From the NCBI GenBank assembly GCA_030549495.1, contig JAUIRK010000927.1:62001-126000 (forward strand): a stretch of 64,000 bases of DNA, read 5' to 3'. The DNA comes from Nectonema munidae (lineage: Eukaryota > Nematomorpha > Nectonematoida > Nectonematidae). The position numbers and the translations under genes were made by a program. The notes under the pieces are model-generated. The model was not told where the DNA came from. It saw only the letters and a list, made by a program, of their open reading frames with translations, and ran no database searches. Below are positions 35,204 through 48,800 of the stretch, one piece after another; the stretch's first letter is position 1, and each line of letters starts with the position of its first letter.

Positions 35204-38200
35204 TCAAAGATGCCCGATGAATAAACTGAAAATAAATATAATATTCAAAAAGAAGGTTAATTTTATTCTATGATAAATTCAAAAGTGCTGGCAAATATAT
35301 TGATAATTGTGTTAGGAAAACACGCCCTCAGAAAACTTCCTTCCAAAATCTTGTTTTTGGGATACACGGTCTCAAATTCGCATTTAAATGTTAAATCCCG
35401 TAAATGGTAGGAAAAGGATTGTGTTCTCTAAAAAAGCTGCAGAAAGGCAAATAAAATGAATAATTGCTTACATAAAATTAATTGAGACATAAAATTTAGA
35501 TTAAGTGTATTCAAAAATAGTAAAAAAACTGGGTCTCATTTTTGATTATATAGCTTACAGAAACTATTATATTTATTTATAGTTACTATTTTAACGAACT
35601 TACATACCCAACTTAACTGGCTTGAGACACAGTTCTGTCAGACCCAATTTCATTTTTTCCAGTTTTCTGATAGAGTTTTATATATTTAATATATAATTTC
35701 AAAGTACTTCGTTAGCGCCTCCTACCCTCACATCCATCACTAAAACATTTGAAATATATACCACTTATGTCTAATTTTATGCTAATAATATTTAAAAATT
35801 ATAAATAAAAACTAAAGATAGCGAAAGAAGTAATTATTACTTCACATTTTGGGGCGGGCTATATAAGTACCAATTAGTTTACGTCATCTTATAACTGAAA
35901 GCTGTTGACTAACCTTAATGGCTCATATAATTAGCCACTAGCAAAGTCTATGAATGAAAAGATGATTAATAATATAGCTCTGGAAAGAAATGAATCACAC
36001 TTCAAGGAAATGTGGCTTAATCAAAGGGATGACAGGTGGTTTTTAATTAAACTGGCCAAGTTATTAATTTACATGTGAAGATGATTTGAACTGAAGCTTG
36101 AGCACTTGCTCTTCAACATTATAAGTCCTCTTCAATAAATAATACTCCCTACGACACACACTTCACCAATGTGAAAACTTATAATAATCTCCTTTTAAAA
36201 AGAAAGGCTATGGTCTGTTGTGATTTAACCAGGATTTGACAGCATTTCCCTATTTCAGCATCTAAAGCTAGGCTATTTGGGTACCTTTCATGTCATGAAC
36301 AATTGCCTTTTCAGCAAGGGTACATATAAGATAGTACAACTTATGCACAACACATTGATTCTTCAAGGGCTGAACTGATGGAGGTGGACCGTCTTGTCAT
36401 TACGTGTCAATCAAATTTTTGTGCTCTGTCATATTGAAATAGCCGTAAATTTGATATGATCTTTCAACATTACATGTTACTTCTTGATACTTTAAGAAGT
36501 TCTTTCGCTTTTTGAAATTGGTAAAGAATATTTTGCGTAATTCTATGACAATTGAATCGCTAAATCCTTTATCACTCTTCCCAAAGGAAAGAAACGTTGT
36601 AAATAATTAAATATGGATTCTCAAGTTTGTAAAATATAAAAAACTAGTTTTTTTAAATATCCCTTCAAATATTTATAATGGTACATAAAAATAAAACTGT
36701 TGTTCTTATTATATTAAAATATTTTAAAAATTAACTGAAAAAATTATGTAGTAATGTTATTAGTTGAATAGTAAAAACGTAGTAAAATGAATTTTTACTA
36801 AATATAACTCCCATTACTATCTAAAAAAGATATAGGTAAGTAATATTTTATCTATATTAATTTTTATTAAATTATCGTTTTTAGAAGGCGTTAATATGCA
36901 TATTTAAAATAAAATTTATATATATCTTTTATTCAATAAGCCTAACAATTTTGAATTTTCTAAAATGTTTTTTTTATTCAAATATCAATTCTATTATTAA
37001 GAGTTTATTAGAGAGGATTTTGCTTAGCAACAAAATTTTAGATTATATTTTAGAATAAATAAATAATATGACTTCTAGGTTTTTTAGTTTTCTAACTCTC
37101 TGACGAACTACTTTTTCCATCTAACTAATTTTATTGTCTAATACGGTAAACATATGTTGGCGAAATATTTAAACAGAGTTTTAAACAATGGTAAATAAAA
37201 TTTCGTCTGCAAGCTAAGATATAAAAAAGGAAGCATGGAATTATAGAGATATAAGTCCGCAAACACGACACGCATTATTTTATTCCCACAAATAAAATCA
37301 ATATATACATCAGAATCTTAAAATGCTTCTTTAAAAGTTTTATCATCAGTATTCAGAGTTTTAGGAGGTTTTCTGAATTGAAGGCATTCCTTGTGACTAA
37401 TTTTTGGTAAAATTTAAATGCCATTATGGCATAGAACTATTTATTTCTTATGCGTGTAATTTATAATAACAATATTTTTTATTAATTTTAGATTTAAATA
37501 AGTTTTTTACACTTGACTCTCAAAATTTTTTAAATTAAAAATAAAAAGAAAGTCTTTTTTTAATTGTAAAAATATTTTAGTTAGTTGTAATTGTTTTCTC
37601 TGAAAAGTCAAAATGAATACGTATCAAAGAGAAACAAGATTTGTAGGACAAAGAAAATTTTTTTTTCCTTTTTTTCTTATAAAAAAAATGGGAGTGTATT
37701 AATTCTATTCAATATTAATTAACTAACTGTTTTTATATAACTAAATTTTCCCATATGTGTTATTACCTATTTGCTAAAATATTTAAAATGATAGAAAAAA
37801 TGAATATTTTAAAAGTAAATATAGTGAAAAATTAAAAAAAAAACTTAGTTTAACTAGTTTTTTAGATGCTAATTTGAGTTTTATCAAATGTTTTGCGTCT
37901 ATTTTCTTTTCTTTTCTTTTTTTTAGATTTCAACTACATAACTTATATACTCGCAATGTTGTGAAATGTAAAAATTGCAGTGTATAATATGGTTATGTTA
38001 AGAAATGCTAACTTCATCAAATATAAGTATTGGAGTACGGTTTGAACCATATTCTTGATCATCCTGTCTTTTTACAATTCAAACTGAATATGAATTTTGT
38101 GTTCATATTGTTTCGTGTATCTTGAAATAATATTATTTTAAAAGTCAACGAAAAAGATGTTGCAAAAAGTCGTAATAGAACAAAATGGTGTTGATCCAAA

Positions 38201-41200
38201 ATACTTTTCACGATAGCGCGTTGAATCTTCTTCTTTTCACGTCTCCAACGAACACAAGCGCATTCACAAACGCTAATTACCACACCCCTTATCAGCAATC
38301 AAAGATGCTTCCAGTAATCATGTTGGATTCAGCATTGTCACCTCTCCACCCAATTAAATTAAGCGCTGCACAGTTGATCACGAACAACAGATGAGGGAGG
38401 AGGGTGTTAATCTCTACTCAGATGCTTCCAGGCTTAAGATATCTCGCAAAACATGCTGATATATCATCCTGGCTGGTTGGATCGATTCATATAGATATAG
38501 TTTATGCATTTTGATAAGTAGGAACAAAGGCATATCCATCCATATAAAAAGCATATCCGATTATAATAACAAATGACAAATAAATAATACCCGAACCTTA
38601 ATTCTCATTTAATTGAAAGAAATGTCCACTTTTGTATGGCTTCTTCGGCCATTGTTTATACAGTGTGTGTGTGTGTGTGTGTAGGTTTGCTAAAATCTTA
38701 ATTGCATTCTTTCACTACTTATTATTCCTCTGATTATAAAAATAATCTTATAATCATATAATTGTGATTTTGTGCTTTGTTGGTTTGACTTTTTGCAATT
38801 CAGTCATTCAAATAGCCGAGTATAATAATCCTTCACATTAACAGCTGTCAATGAAATTGTTCAAAGCTTTTTTACTTGCAAAATTTATAAAAAAAAATTA
38901 ATTTGGCCAAATTAAATTTAAAAAAGTTACTTCAATGAGATCATTTCGATGTTTGAACATTTCTGCGTCTTATTCATGAATATTTTTTTGCAAAATTGCT
39001 GTTCAAAAAAAAAGATAACTGCAAAACTTAATTATAATTATTTTAATAATTTTTAATATTTAACCAATCAACTAACCAGCTAAACCTTATTTAAATAAAT
39101 TTCTCTCAAGAGAAAATGGTTGATGCTTCGCTCTTTTGACTCAATATTCTTCATCCCTGCTATTGCCGTTGAGAATTTCGACCATTTATCTTGGTTCTTT
39201 CAATTTTAAAGTTAAATTCATCTTCTTCTTCTTAATTAAAGTAATCACACCTAACTATAAATAAGAATTTTTTTTTATAATTTTTATAATTTTATGCTTT
39301 TTTAATGCTTCTATACGTAAATAATACAAAGTGTGCTTAAATTAAATTTTTCGAAAAACAATTGCCCGAAATTTAAAAATAATAAATCTAAATTTTTGGA
39401 TCAAGGTGAATGAATCGATTTCTAGATCTTTTTTCATTTTATCAAAATAAAATAAGATATCAATAAATAAATTATTTATATGACCGATAGTGAATTCATT
39501 TGTGTTAGTTTATTAAATTTTTTTTTTACAAAATATCCTAAAATGGGTAAAGTATAAAACTTTAAATAAACAATATTAATTCATCATTCTTATACATATT
39601 TTACAAACGTTTTATTGTACTTTGATAAAATTAAATACGAGAAAAAACTAACATAAATTTATTTGTTAAAAAGGTGTTCATACAGACAGAGAGAGGCTCA
39701 TAGACCCACATATATACACAAACCTACTATAACTACCTATCTCTAATTTATTAAATCTTAGGAACACTTCTGAAATTTTGAATGCTTAGCTTTCCCCTTC
39801 CTCTGTAGTGTACCCTCCTTTGCATCTTTAGGTATTTAGGCTCATGTTTTGCTTGGCTTGTAGACTCAAGCTTCTCTACTCTTCCCTGATAAATGATCGC
39901 CTTATTGCGTAAAGACCATATAAACAACTTTACTTACCTTTTTTGAAACAAACAATGCACCCCTTCATTATCTTTTTAAGGATGCCTTTCATTGCTTTGA
40001 TGAGTAGGAACGAAATCTTTTCTCCTTTCCTACCCACTTTTCAAATGAGTTAATCTATTTGAGAGCTTTATATCTACATTGTTCATTGTGTCTTTTCCTT
40101 TCATGCTAATGTTTCAAGGGATAACAGCACAAAACACTCCATTCCACGGGGATGGGTGGAAGTTTTGTGGCGACTTTTACAAAGAAAGCGAATTATTTGC
40201 TTTAAAGCTTCCCCATTTATCACAATGGCGAGTTGAAAGCAGTTTGCTTGTTTTTGCTTTATCCACAGCCATGAAAATCACTCGCTTGAGATTAAGCATG
40301 GAATTTCTTTGGAGCGTATGAATATTGGTGCTAGTCTTTTTATTCCAAAACATCTCAATGTAATTAATCACGAACAACGAGTACAGACAGTAGCAGACAA
40401 CAGATTGAGGGCAGCGTCATCCATTTGCCCTCTTTAGTCCGAGCCAGAATCCGTGGAATCGGAGATTTTAAATGGAGAGGAGAGGAAGTTGGAATCCGTA
40501 ATTCAAAAAATTTAGGAGTCAGCGAATAGTTGAATGGATTTCTCCTCCTTTCTTTCTTTGAAGTCAGAAGTGAAGAGTTGGTGTTCAATTTATTAATTTT
40601 TTACAGTGTGGGAAATAGATTTTTGAGTTTTTTAGCGCGTATTGAAACAAAATTTCAAAAAATTTCGCATGTAATTCACTTTTATACACTTGATGTTAGA
40701 AAGCAATATTTAATCAATTCATTTATTTACTTTGACTCTTGGAGTAAACTTGTGAGTGTACAAAATAAAAATGATTGATTATATTCTTTATATATATAGT
40801 ATATATATAAATTTGGTAATGAAAGTTTCTTAAATATTCGTATTTTCACATATTTTATTGCAAATAATATTTTTCAGAAAATAGAAGCTACCGAGAAAAT
40901 AAGGCATTATATACAATATATTTATAATGGTGTAAAGGCAGGGCTGGATTTACTTACATTGGGCCTTAGGGTCCCATGCCAAACTCTATTACTTCTCTCT
41001 TTAACTTTCATTTTATACACTTTTGTGTGTATATATAAATAATAGGGGTTATGTCAGTGTTAAAGTAATTAAGTAATCCCCTATCCTAGTAATCCGTGAA
41101 CTGATTCGCGAGAAAAATTTAAGAAAGCAAATTTTATGGCTTGATGACAAAAGTTATATTCAAGGCACTAGAGAAAATAGGATTATGTGTTAGGGGAAAG

Positions 41201-42533
41201 TCTTTCAAAGAATTAACAATTACAAAAAAACTCTCACAGTGATGCTAATCATGGAATCCAACAAAAATGTGAGGTTTCATTCTATCTAAATTTGATGTTT
41301 CAACAAGGTGTCCTCCAGCTAGGAACATGATAAGCCAGTGTATTTATAGCTTTTATGCAAACATGCTGGTCTCTCAAGCCATGCAAATCAACACCAAAAT
41401 CTTTGATGATAATTTGTTTCAATATTTTGCAAGCTCTCTTTTCCCCTCTTTTTTGATTCATAATTTTTGGAAAATAAATTTCTTTCTTTACGATATGATT
41501 GGCTAAGAAAAATGAATTGTTTTTACCAAGTTGTTGAAATAATTTTAGGTATATAAGTAAATATATATGCCTTTCCAAAGCTTTGCGTAAGTAAGCCGCT
41601 TCAAAGTAAGTTTGCGATGAAAACGCGATGCTATTATACAAAGTGATATATATGTCAAAATTGCTACACATACTAATTATGCCAATGTCAAAGAGATAAT
41701 GTGTGAATTATTATTATTAAAGCGTATAATGGTATTCCTAAATTATACTTTCAGTTTTGTTTGCTACATCTTACTTTGCTTTTCGTTGTGTTACAAATGT
41801 TTCACGTATAATTGCAATTATATATATGCTTTTATGTGTGGTGCTTCTTTTCTCACAATGGACACTAATGTTTAGGTCACCACAATTTTAGCGTACAATA
41901 CACGACTTATGTGTGCGAATGTGGGTGGATGGGTGGATGAGATGCTTCTTTGCACACAAAGACTTTAATCTTTTTGCGTTTTGTAAAAGTTCATGCAAAG
42001 CATTATTTGTTCAAAGCTTTATTGAAATAGCATGTCAAGAGGCACAGAGGGAGACGAATACTAAAAAAAGTCGACACAAAATAACGCTCAAGTTTAACAT
42101 TTCATGTTAGCATTGATGGATCAGAGCGTGTAGCGATATTTTGGATCTAATGTTTGATTTAATTCACTTTCATATGTTTTTTATGCAATACACACAAAAT
42201 GGCAGCGCATTATTATTGATGTAGATATTTTTTTTAATTATCTTTGATGTCTCCCATTGCTTTTAAGCTTTTTTCCTTATTTTATGTCAGCAACGAGTTG
42301 TAATTTTTCGGATAAAACTTGTCTGTCCTCAAGGCTCTTCCTATATCCTATACTAATGTCTTATTCTTTTGTTCTCAACAGATGTGCTATCAAATTTTGT
42401 TAATTTGGGTTGTCACTATTCCAAACATGATAATTTCTTTATTTTTTCACAATGCAAATTGCAATAATTAATAAAGCTTTTATAAATTCTTTGTTCGGCA
42501 TCATAGTGTGAGCGCTTTATTTGTTGAATTTAG
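35204..42533. other. Long stretch without a recognised gene, upstream of the first tutl exon seen
   Basis: If the tutl signal-peptide exon lies before 35 kb, this is intron; otherwise it holds an exon I could not recognise. A short (TG)n is present near 38661-38682. A coding-like stretch near 41080-41290 could not be assigned. Confidence 0.35.
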
Positions 42534-42835
42534 AAATAGTTGCTCTCTCCTTGGAGAATATGCTTATTGATAGCAACGTTCTCAGTATCACGAGCCGAAA
42601 AGAAGAAAATGCCATCCTCCCTTGCCACTTCGAAGATGAGGGAGGGGGCAGTAGAGACGTGGACATCGTGGTCAAGTGGTTCCGAAAGGGAGTGAAGGAA
42701 GCCATATTCATATTCTTGCAGGGCTTCGAACCGCACACGCATCCTGATTGGAACAATCGCCTGTCAATCTCAAATTCAACCAATTTGAAGTTGGCCAATG
42801 TTCAGCAAAAGGATGAAGGCTGGTATATTTGTCAG
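42534..42835 (+). CDS. tutl: tutl exon a: Ig domain 1 (V-type)
   Basis: Acceptor TTTAG before 42534 and donor CAG|GTATAT after 42835. The domain has the cysteines in LPCHFE and GWYICQ and the core tryptophan in VKWFRK. The NRLSISNSTNLKLANVQ stretch corresponds to GRVS...SLNLTNI of Turtle. The start could be a few codons later. Confidence 0.82.
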
Positions 42836-45800
42836 GTATATATTTTTAATAACATAAAAAATATGTGCATCACGCATGGATCTAAAAGAATGTTTTCCAC
42901 CGGCTTATTTTATAAAATATTTTTTTCTTAAACATATGTATACATTTTGTATTCCTAAAAACATCTCTATAGTAAAAATAATTTTTTTTAAATTTATAAA
43001 AAAAAATTTTTTTTTGTCTTGCATGAAAAGTTTTACTTTTTTTATGCGTACTTTTTATGTAGATATCAATAATGCTTTTAATGTTTTGCTTCAAACTCTA
43101 GTCTTTTTTAAAATCAATCTGCAATGAAACACTATTTTATATAAGTTTTTGATAAAGCGCTTTGATGCCAATAAAATTTGTTTTGATATTTCCAAATTTT
43201 AATTTTTTTAAACTTTTTAAATTTTATTTTTGATAATTTCTTTATTTTTATTTTAGTAAGATTTTATTCTTATTTAATGATCGCTTCTTCTAGTAGACAC
43301 AAATGGACCCCTGATCCAAATTCATTTTGTTACACATATGTGGTCGTTACGTCTTTGCCCGTCAAAAAAGAAGTATTTCATGTAAAAAATTCCCACAAGT
43401 CTTATCCTCTTAGTGACTAAGACAAAACATTGGCTCCACACATTGTGATACTTGTGAAGAATGCCTTCGTGATTGTTTGGATTAAAGGTAAACGAAAAAG
43501 TTTGTCGTTTGGCATTTCAATGGTTTGGAGAAAAAAAGAGATCATTATACTGATTGATATTTTTACCTTGTAAGAGTATCGGTGAAAAACTACAAATAAT
43601 TTTTTATCCAGATCTTCATTCAGCTTGGAGGCCAATTCCACATTATAAAAAATTTCTATTCCCATTTGCAAAGCTCTTTGCTCTTCAAAAGAAGATATAA
43701 ATTCTTATGAAGAAGAAAATGAAGTTTCAGACTCTTTGAATACAATGAACAATCAATTCAAACTCTCCAGAATCTTTCGCTCAAATTGAATTGAACGATT
43801 TAGTAAGATCTCTTTCTAAAAAAAGTTCAGAAATTCTATCTTCTGAATTGAAAGAAAAAAATCTTTTAGATAAATATGTTAAAGTCTCATACTTTAGAAA
43901 TTTGGAGCTAAAAAACTTTAATGATATTGATTTTGTCATTAGAGTTTTACCAATTGAATGATTTGTGTTGATTTTAAAGTACACACTATTCTTCTTGGTC
44001 AACAACGAGTCTTTACAAAGTTTTTCTGTTATCTTTGTATGTGGGACAGCCAAGTTGGAGATAAACAACGGATAGTCAAAAAATGGCCAATTTGAGGAAA
44101 TCTAAGAGCTTGACAAATAACTGAAAAAGTTCCATTTGTTTCAATGGAAAAAATTGTTTTTTCCACCACTTAAAGCTTGGAATAATTAAGCAATTCGTTT
44201 TAAAGCTTTGGGTGCTGAGAGTTATAATTATGATTTTCAATACATCTTATCTACTTCTCCTGCTTTGTCATATTGAAAAATGAAGGCAGGAGTATTCGAT
44301 AGTCCTCAAATACCTTCTCTTATCAAGGATGATCATTTTTGTCATCAAAATGTCTGAAAAAGCAAAAATGCATAGCTATTTTTTGTGGAAGTGATACGAA
44401 ATTTCTTTGAAAATCAGCTTGATAATTTTCTTGAAACCCTTGGCTCTGTATAAGCGATGAACAAGGATGCATTTCCACCAAAACTTGAAAACATTGGATC
44501 AATGTTAGTAAGGACGATAGGACAAGCATATGATGGTGTAATTATTGCTGGAGAGTAAAAAGTCATGGATGTGGCAAACGGCATAAACGCAAAAGTTAAA
44601 TGAATATTTGACTTTTTGTATAAGTATTATAATAAATACATTTTTAAATACAAGCTTGTACAATATTCGTTTAATCAATTCAACCTTTTGTCTAAAAATT
44701 CAAAAATCGCCCATTAAAAATATGGGAAAAATCATTTCATGTACACATGTTCAATTAATTCTTCCTAAAAATGCCCTTTCACAAATTCCATACTACAAGA
44801 AAAATGCCAAAGCTGACTTAAATTTCAGAAAATAATGCCATTTCATCAACAACAAAAAATTTTGGTTCTAGGAGAAGCATTGGCGAAGGAGAAGCGTTGG
44901 CGTTTTTAAAATTTTTTGATGTTGCCGCCTTGCTTCTTATCTACATTAGCCACCATCTCATTATCTTTTTTTCTTCATCACTTTGTACCACATATGAATA
45001 ATGCTATAACTGTTACTGCTCCACATGAAACTTTTGATTATCAGGATTTTAGATGTAAAATTGTAACTATTAAATAACAAAAACTGAATATTACACTGAA
45101 TATTAATTTGAAGTAAATATTACACAAAACTTAAAAAAGTTTTTTTTAACGTTTACCCCTATATAAAAATTCTAAACGATAATTTCTTTTTAATCAAAAA
45201 TGTCTACTACAAAAAAATTCAACTTCTATATCTTTCTAAAAAAATCAACTACAGGTTTAAAAAATTGTGCTTTTTTACGTTTTTACCCAAATTATTATAC
45301 TAAATTCTAGAATTTTTATAAAAATTTTTTCTTAAACGAGCCTACGTTACTTAAAATTGTCCAAAATTTTATATTATAAAATAAAAATAGAAAAATTTTG
45401 AATATTAAAATTAAATTATTTCAATTAAATTTTAAAGTATTAAAAATGGAAAAACCATGCAATTTGAAAAGATTTTTGTTTATTCAAAATTATTTCATAA
45501 ATATTTGTTATTAAAATAATTATAAAAAAAATGAACATAAAAATATATATCTATTTAAGTATCAATAAAATAAAATTAAGCACAAAATGTAAAAATCAAT
45601 TTAAAATAGAAGAAATATTAAAAGAGGTTCTTCTATTTAAAACAGAAAAATCCAATGTATATTCGTTTTGTGTTTCTTCATAATTAAGGTTTTTAGGAGG
45701 ACAAACATATGAAGAAATACGGCTAAGAAAAAGATAAAGATTTTCATTCTCGTTGAATTCTTCATATATTCTTTCCAACAGCCGTTCCTTTTCTTCTCTC

Positions 45801-48800
45801 TTCTTTTTATTTCCACCACTCCAACAATATCCAGAATCTACGCTTTCAATTTCGGCCATGTCTTTCCATATTTTTTCTTCCGACTTCATAAAAAATGAAA
45901 AAACCTCCCAAACATTAGTTTTTTCGTTGGGGAGACAAGATTTCAAACTAAAAAAATATATATTAAAAATCTAAATTAGATAAAACTGTAAAGTTATTTA
46001 ACCTGTTGTGAAAACCCTCACAATGATTGTTGGTCCTCACCTTTCTATTATATACATTCCATGAATATATATCTCGAAGCCAAGTATTTTCAAAATAAGA
46101 GTGAAATTGCTCAATATTGAATGGATTCATCAAGTTTTTTATTTTTCTATAAACTACTTTTACCTAAAAAAAAGATGCAATTAATGATAGAAAAGTATTT
46201 ACAAAAAAAATATACTTGTAAAGGTGGAAGAAAAGCAAGTGCAAGGACAAATCTAACACATTTACGAAAGGATTCACTTGTTGAATATAGTCGGCCGAAA
46301 CCAAGAAATTTTATTTTTCTATTAATGCTTTGCGAAAAATGAAAATAACATCCTGTGAATTTTGCATTTGGAAATTCCTGAAGTATTAAAAATATTATAA
46401 TATATATACATATATATAAACATTATATGTGCCAAACTTTTTTATTTGAAGATATGATTGCGCTTTCAAAATCAGATGTAATTGTTTTTATCTGTGAAAC
46501 GTTTATGTTGACTTTTAAAACTTGATAAATTTCTCTAAAATTTTACAATAAAAACAAAATTTTTTAATTAATTATAAAAACCTGTAGGTATCTTCTTTCT
46601 TATCACACGCAAGAGAGTAGAGTATTGGAAGTTGAATTTTATTATGGAATGTATGAATAGTTATAATTTGATGAAACATATTTGGATCTTTTTTAAACGT
46701 TCCATCAATGTAGATATTTTCAATATTGCTTGCCTGTTTTAAATAAGTTAAAACCTTTCCATAAAATACTATCAGTCTTTTATTTGTTGGAATAAGTCTG
46801 TCGACTTGTAAAAAAGGTGCCCCATTTACTTTGTGATAGTTTTCCGGTATGTCAAAATTTATCAACTTTGGAGGTTGAATTCTTTTCTTGTTATACCGTA
46901 TTCTACGTAGAATAGTTTGTTTAGAAAACATACCCTCTCTATCACTTTGAGACAATATCGATAAATTATCCCTAAAAGATTATTTTTATTATAAAACATT
47001 TTTTACTAAAAAAACTTACTGATAAATATGACTAGGTGCCTTCATTGAGAACCTTGCTTCTTCTTTTATATTTTTATTAAATTCTAATATTCTTTCACTA
47101 ATTTTGTCATGGTTGTGTGAAACAACCTTCAGTGGTGAAGCGGTATTTTTCTGATATATAATCCTACCTATAAAAAAATGTTTATATGTTAACAAAAAAT
47201 ATCATTTTTTGCAATAATAAGCATATATAGATAGTATTCGACATATAACTTGCTCTATAATTACCTTTGAAAATTTTATAAAGAAATTATTTTTTTGCAA
47301 AGTATCTATCTAATCTGACAGAAAACGTTTAAAGGTGGTGTGGTATTTTCATTGATAAGGCGCAGAAGCACCGCTCACATCAAGCTATGAGTTTTCGGCA
47401 GAGGCAAGGCTTGAACTTGGAACAATCATTTCCATTGCCTTACGAGCCTCCAGCCCTTTTGTCAAGATTTAAAAATTTTAAACAAGTCTGTGTAAAAAAT
47501 TTGATTTCTAATTTTAAAAAAGTAAAAGTGTAAAAATCGAGACAGTCTATTTAAAATTAATTAAATTGAATTCAAAAAATAAGAAAAAAGACAAACCTGA
47601 GCAAGAGGGTCTCGTACAGTAATAGTGAACAGTCTTCAAATACTCCCTTTTTTTAAAATAATTATATCCATCAATATACATCTTAATAATTGTATTGAAT
47701 AAAAAAAAGTACAGAAGTAAAATGATTAGAAAAATAATGGTGAAGATTTACAAAATAAATAGTAGTATGAAAGAAAAACGATGAATGATAACCATATGCG
47801 CAAGCAAAGTGTTTTATCGTGAGAGCGAGCAAGAAAAGTGATGAGGAAAAAAAAGAATTGTGTGATAGTGGCAGTGCACATGAACAAGTTTGCGGCAACA
47901 TCAAAAAAAAGAAAAATCGCCAATGCTTCTCCTTCGCCAATCCTTCTCCGTTTACCAAAATTTTGAACCTCTAGCAGCTTTGCGTCTCTTTTTCTTCATT
48001 GCAGTACATACTCTATAATATAACAGAGATATTTTCTTCCAGTACTTATGCCAGATCACTGCTTCCAGAATCCCATACATATATATATGCTATAAAACAT
48101 ACGTAAAGGCCTCTTTGATGTTTACATTAGCGTAAGTTGCACTATCCACACATAATTACACACGCGATCTCTATCATTACATTCCTTTGTCGAAGGATTC
48201 CTAGAAATAGCTTTCCTATCGCTTCACTGCCCCCTTCCTTCTGCAAAGAGAAAAGAAACGAGGCCAAAATGTAGACAGAGTTGTTGCAAAAAACACTTTT
48301 AATAATTAAGGAATCCTTGAGGACAAACACACACACACACACACACACACAGACACATTTTATACATCGTTTTGCTATAAAAATGTATTATCCTTCTTGT
48401 GATTAACTTTACCCGAACGCGAACAAAGAAAAGTAGAAGAAGGGGGTAAGCATACTCACGCTCTGATAAACGAGGAATCAAAATGATATATCTATTACGC
48501 CCAGCGCATTAATTTACCACCTGCCAGATCTCCAAATTTTTTTTTAATTCAGAGTATTGGGCGCATTACATCATAAGCTTTTACTCATATCATGTTAAGA
48601 ATCTGAAATAAGTCTTCTTTCACAGATGCTTGCCTTTGAACACGGGTCTTAAGTGTACAATTTAGTAATTTCAATCTTCTTCAGCTTTCATTACATCCAA
48701 TGGCTTATGCTATTGCTAGCGTTACATCTGATAACAAACATTAAAGTTTCCAGAGTGGCATCATTTAATTGACATCTATCGGGTTTGAGGACTTTGCCAG

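Larger units (their letters stand above)
44856..47964 (-). mobile_element. Mutator-like element (MULE), apparently complete, 3.1 kb
   Basis: About 130-bp terminal inverted repeats lie at 44856-44993 and 47830-47964. Both begin AAAATTTTGG, then carry two tandem copies of a 17-base GGAGAAGSRTTGGCGAA-type motif, then TTTTTTGATGTTGCCGC, and end near a (T)n-CATCACTTT block. Between them is a seven-exon gene for a MULE transposase without any visible break. No 8-11 base target duplication was found, so the outer limits could shift by a few bases. It lies inside a tutl intron in the opposite direction. Confidence 0.85.

Noticed and set aside
40079-40321. Frame starting with a hydrophobic stretch ending in ITAQ, a possible signal peptide for tutl
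   Set aside because: It has no in-frame ATG where one is needed, no convincing donor site and no further similarity.
40939-40975. CAGGGCTGGATTTAC resembling a hAT terminus
   Set aside because: No inverted partner or target duplication was found nearby.
41080-41290. Coding-like stretch with LWLDDKSYIQGTREN, perhaps a transposase relic
   Set aside because: I could not match the order of motifs to any family with enough certainty.
42517-42798. Minus-strand frames over the first tutl exon
   Set aside because: They are antisense shadows of the Ig1 exon.
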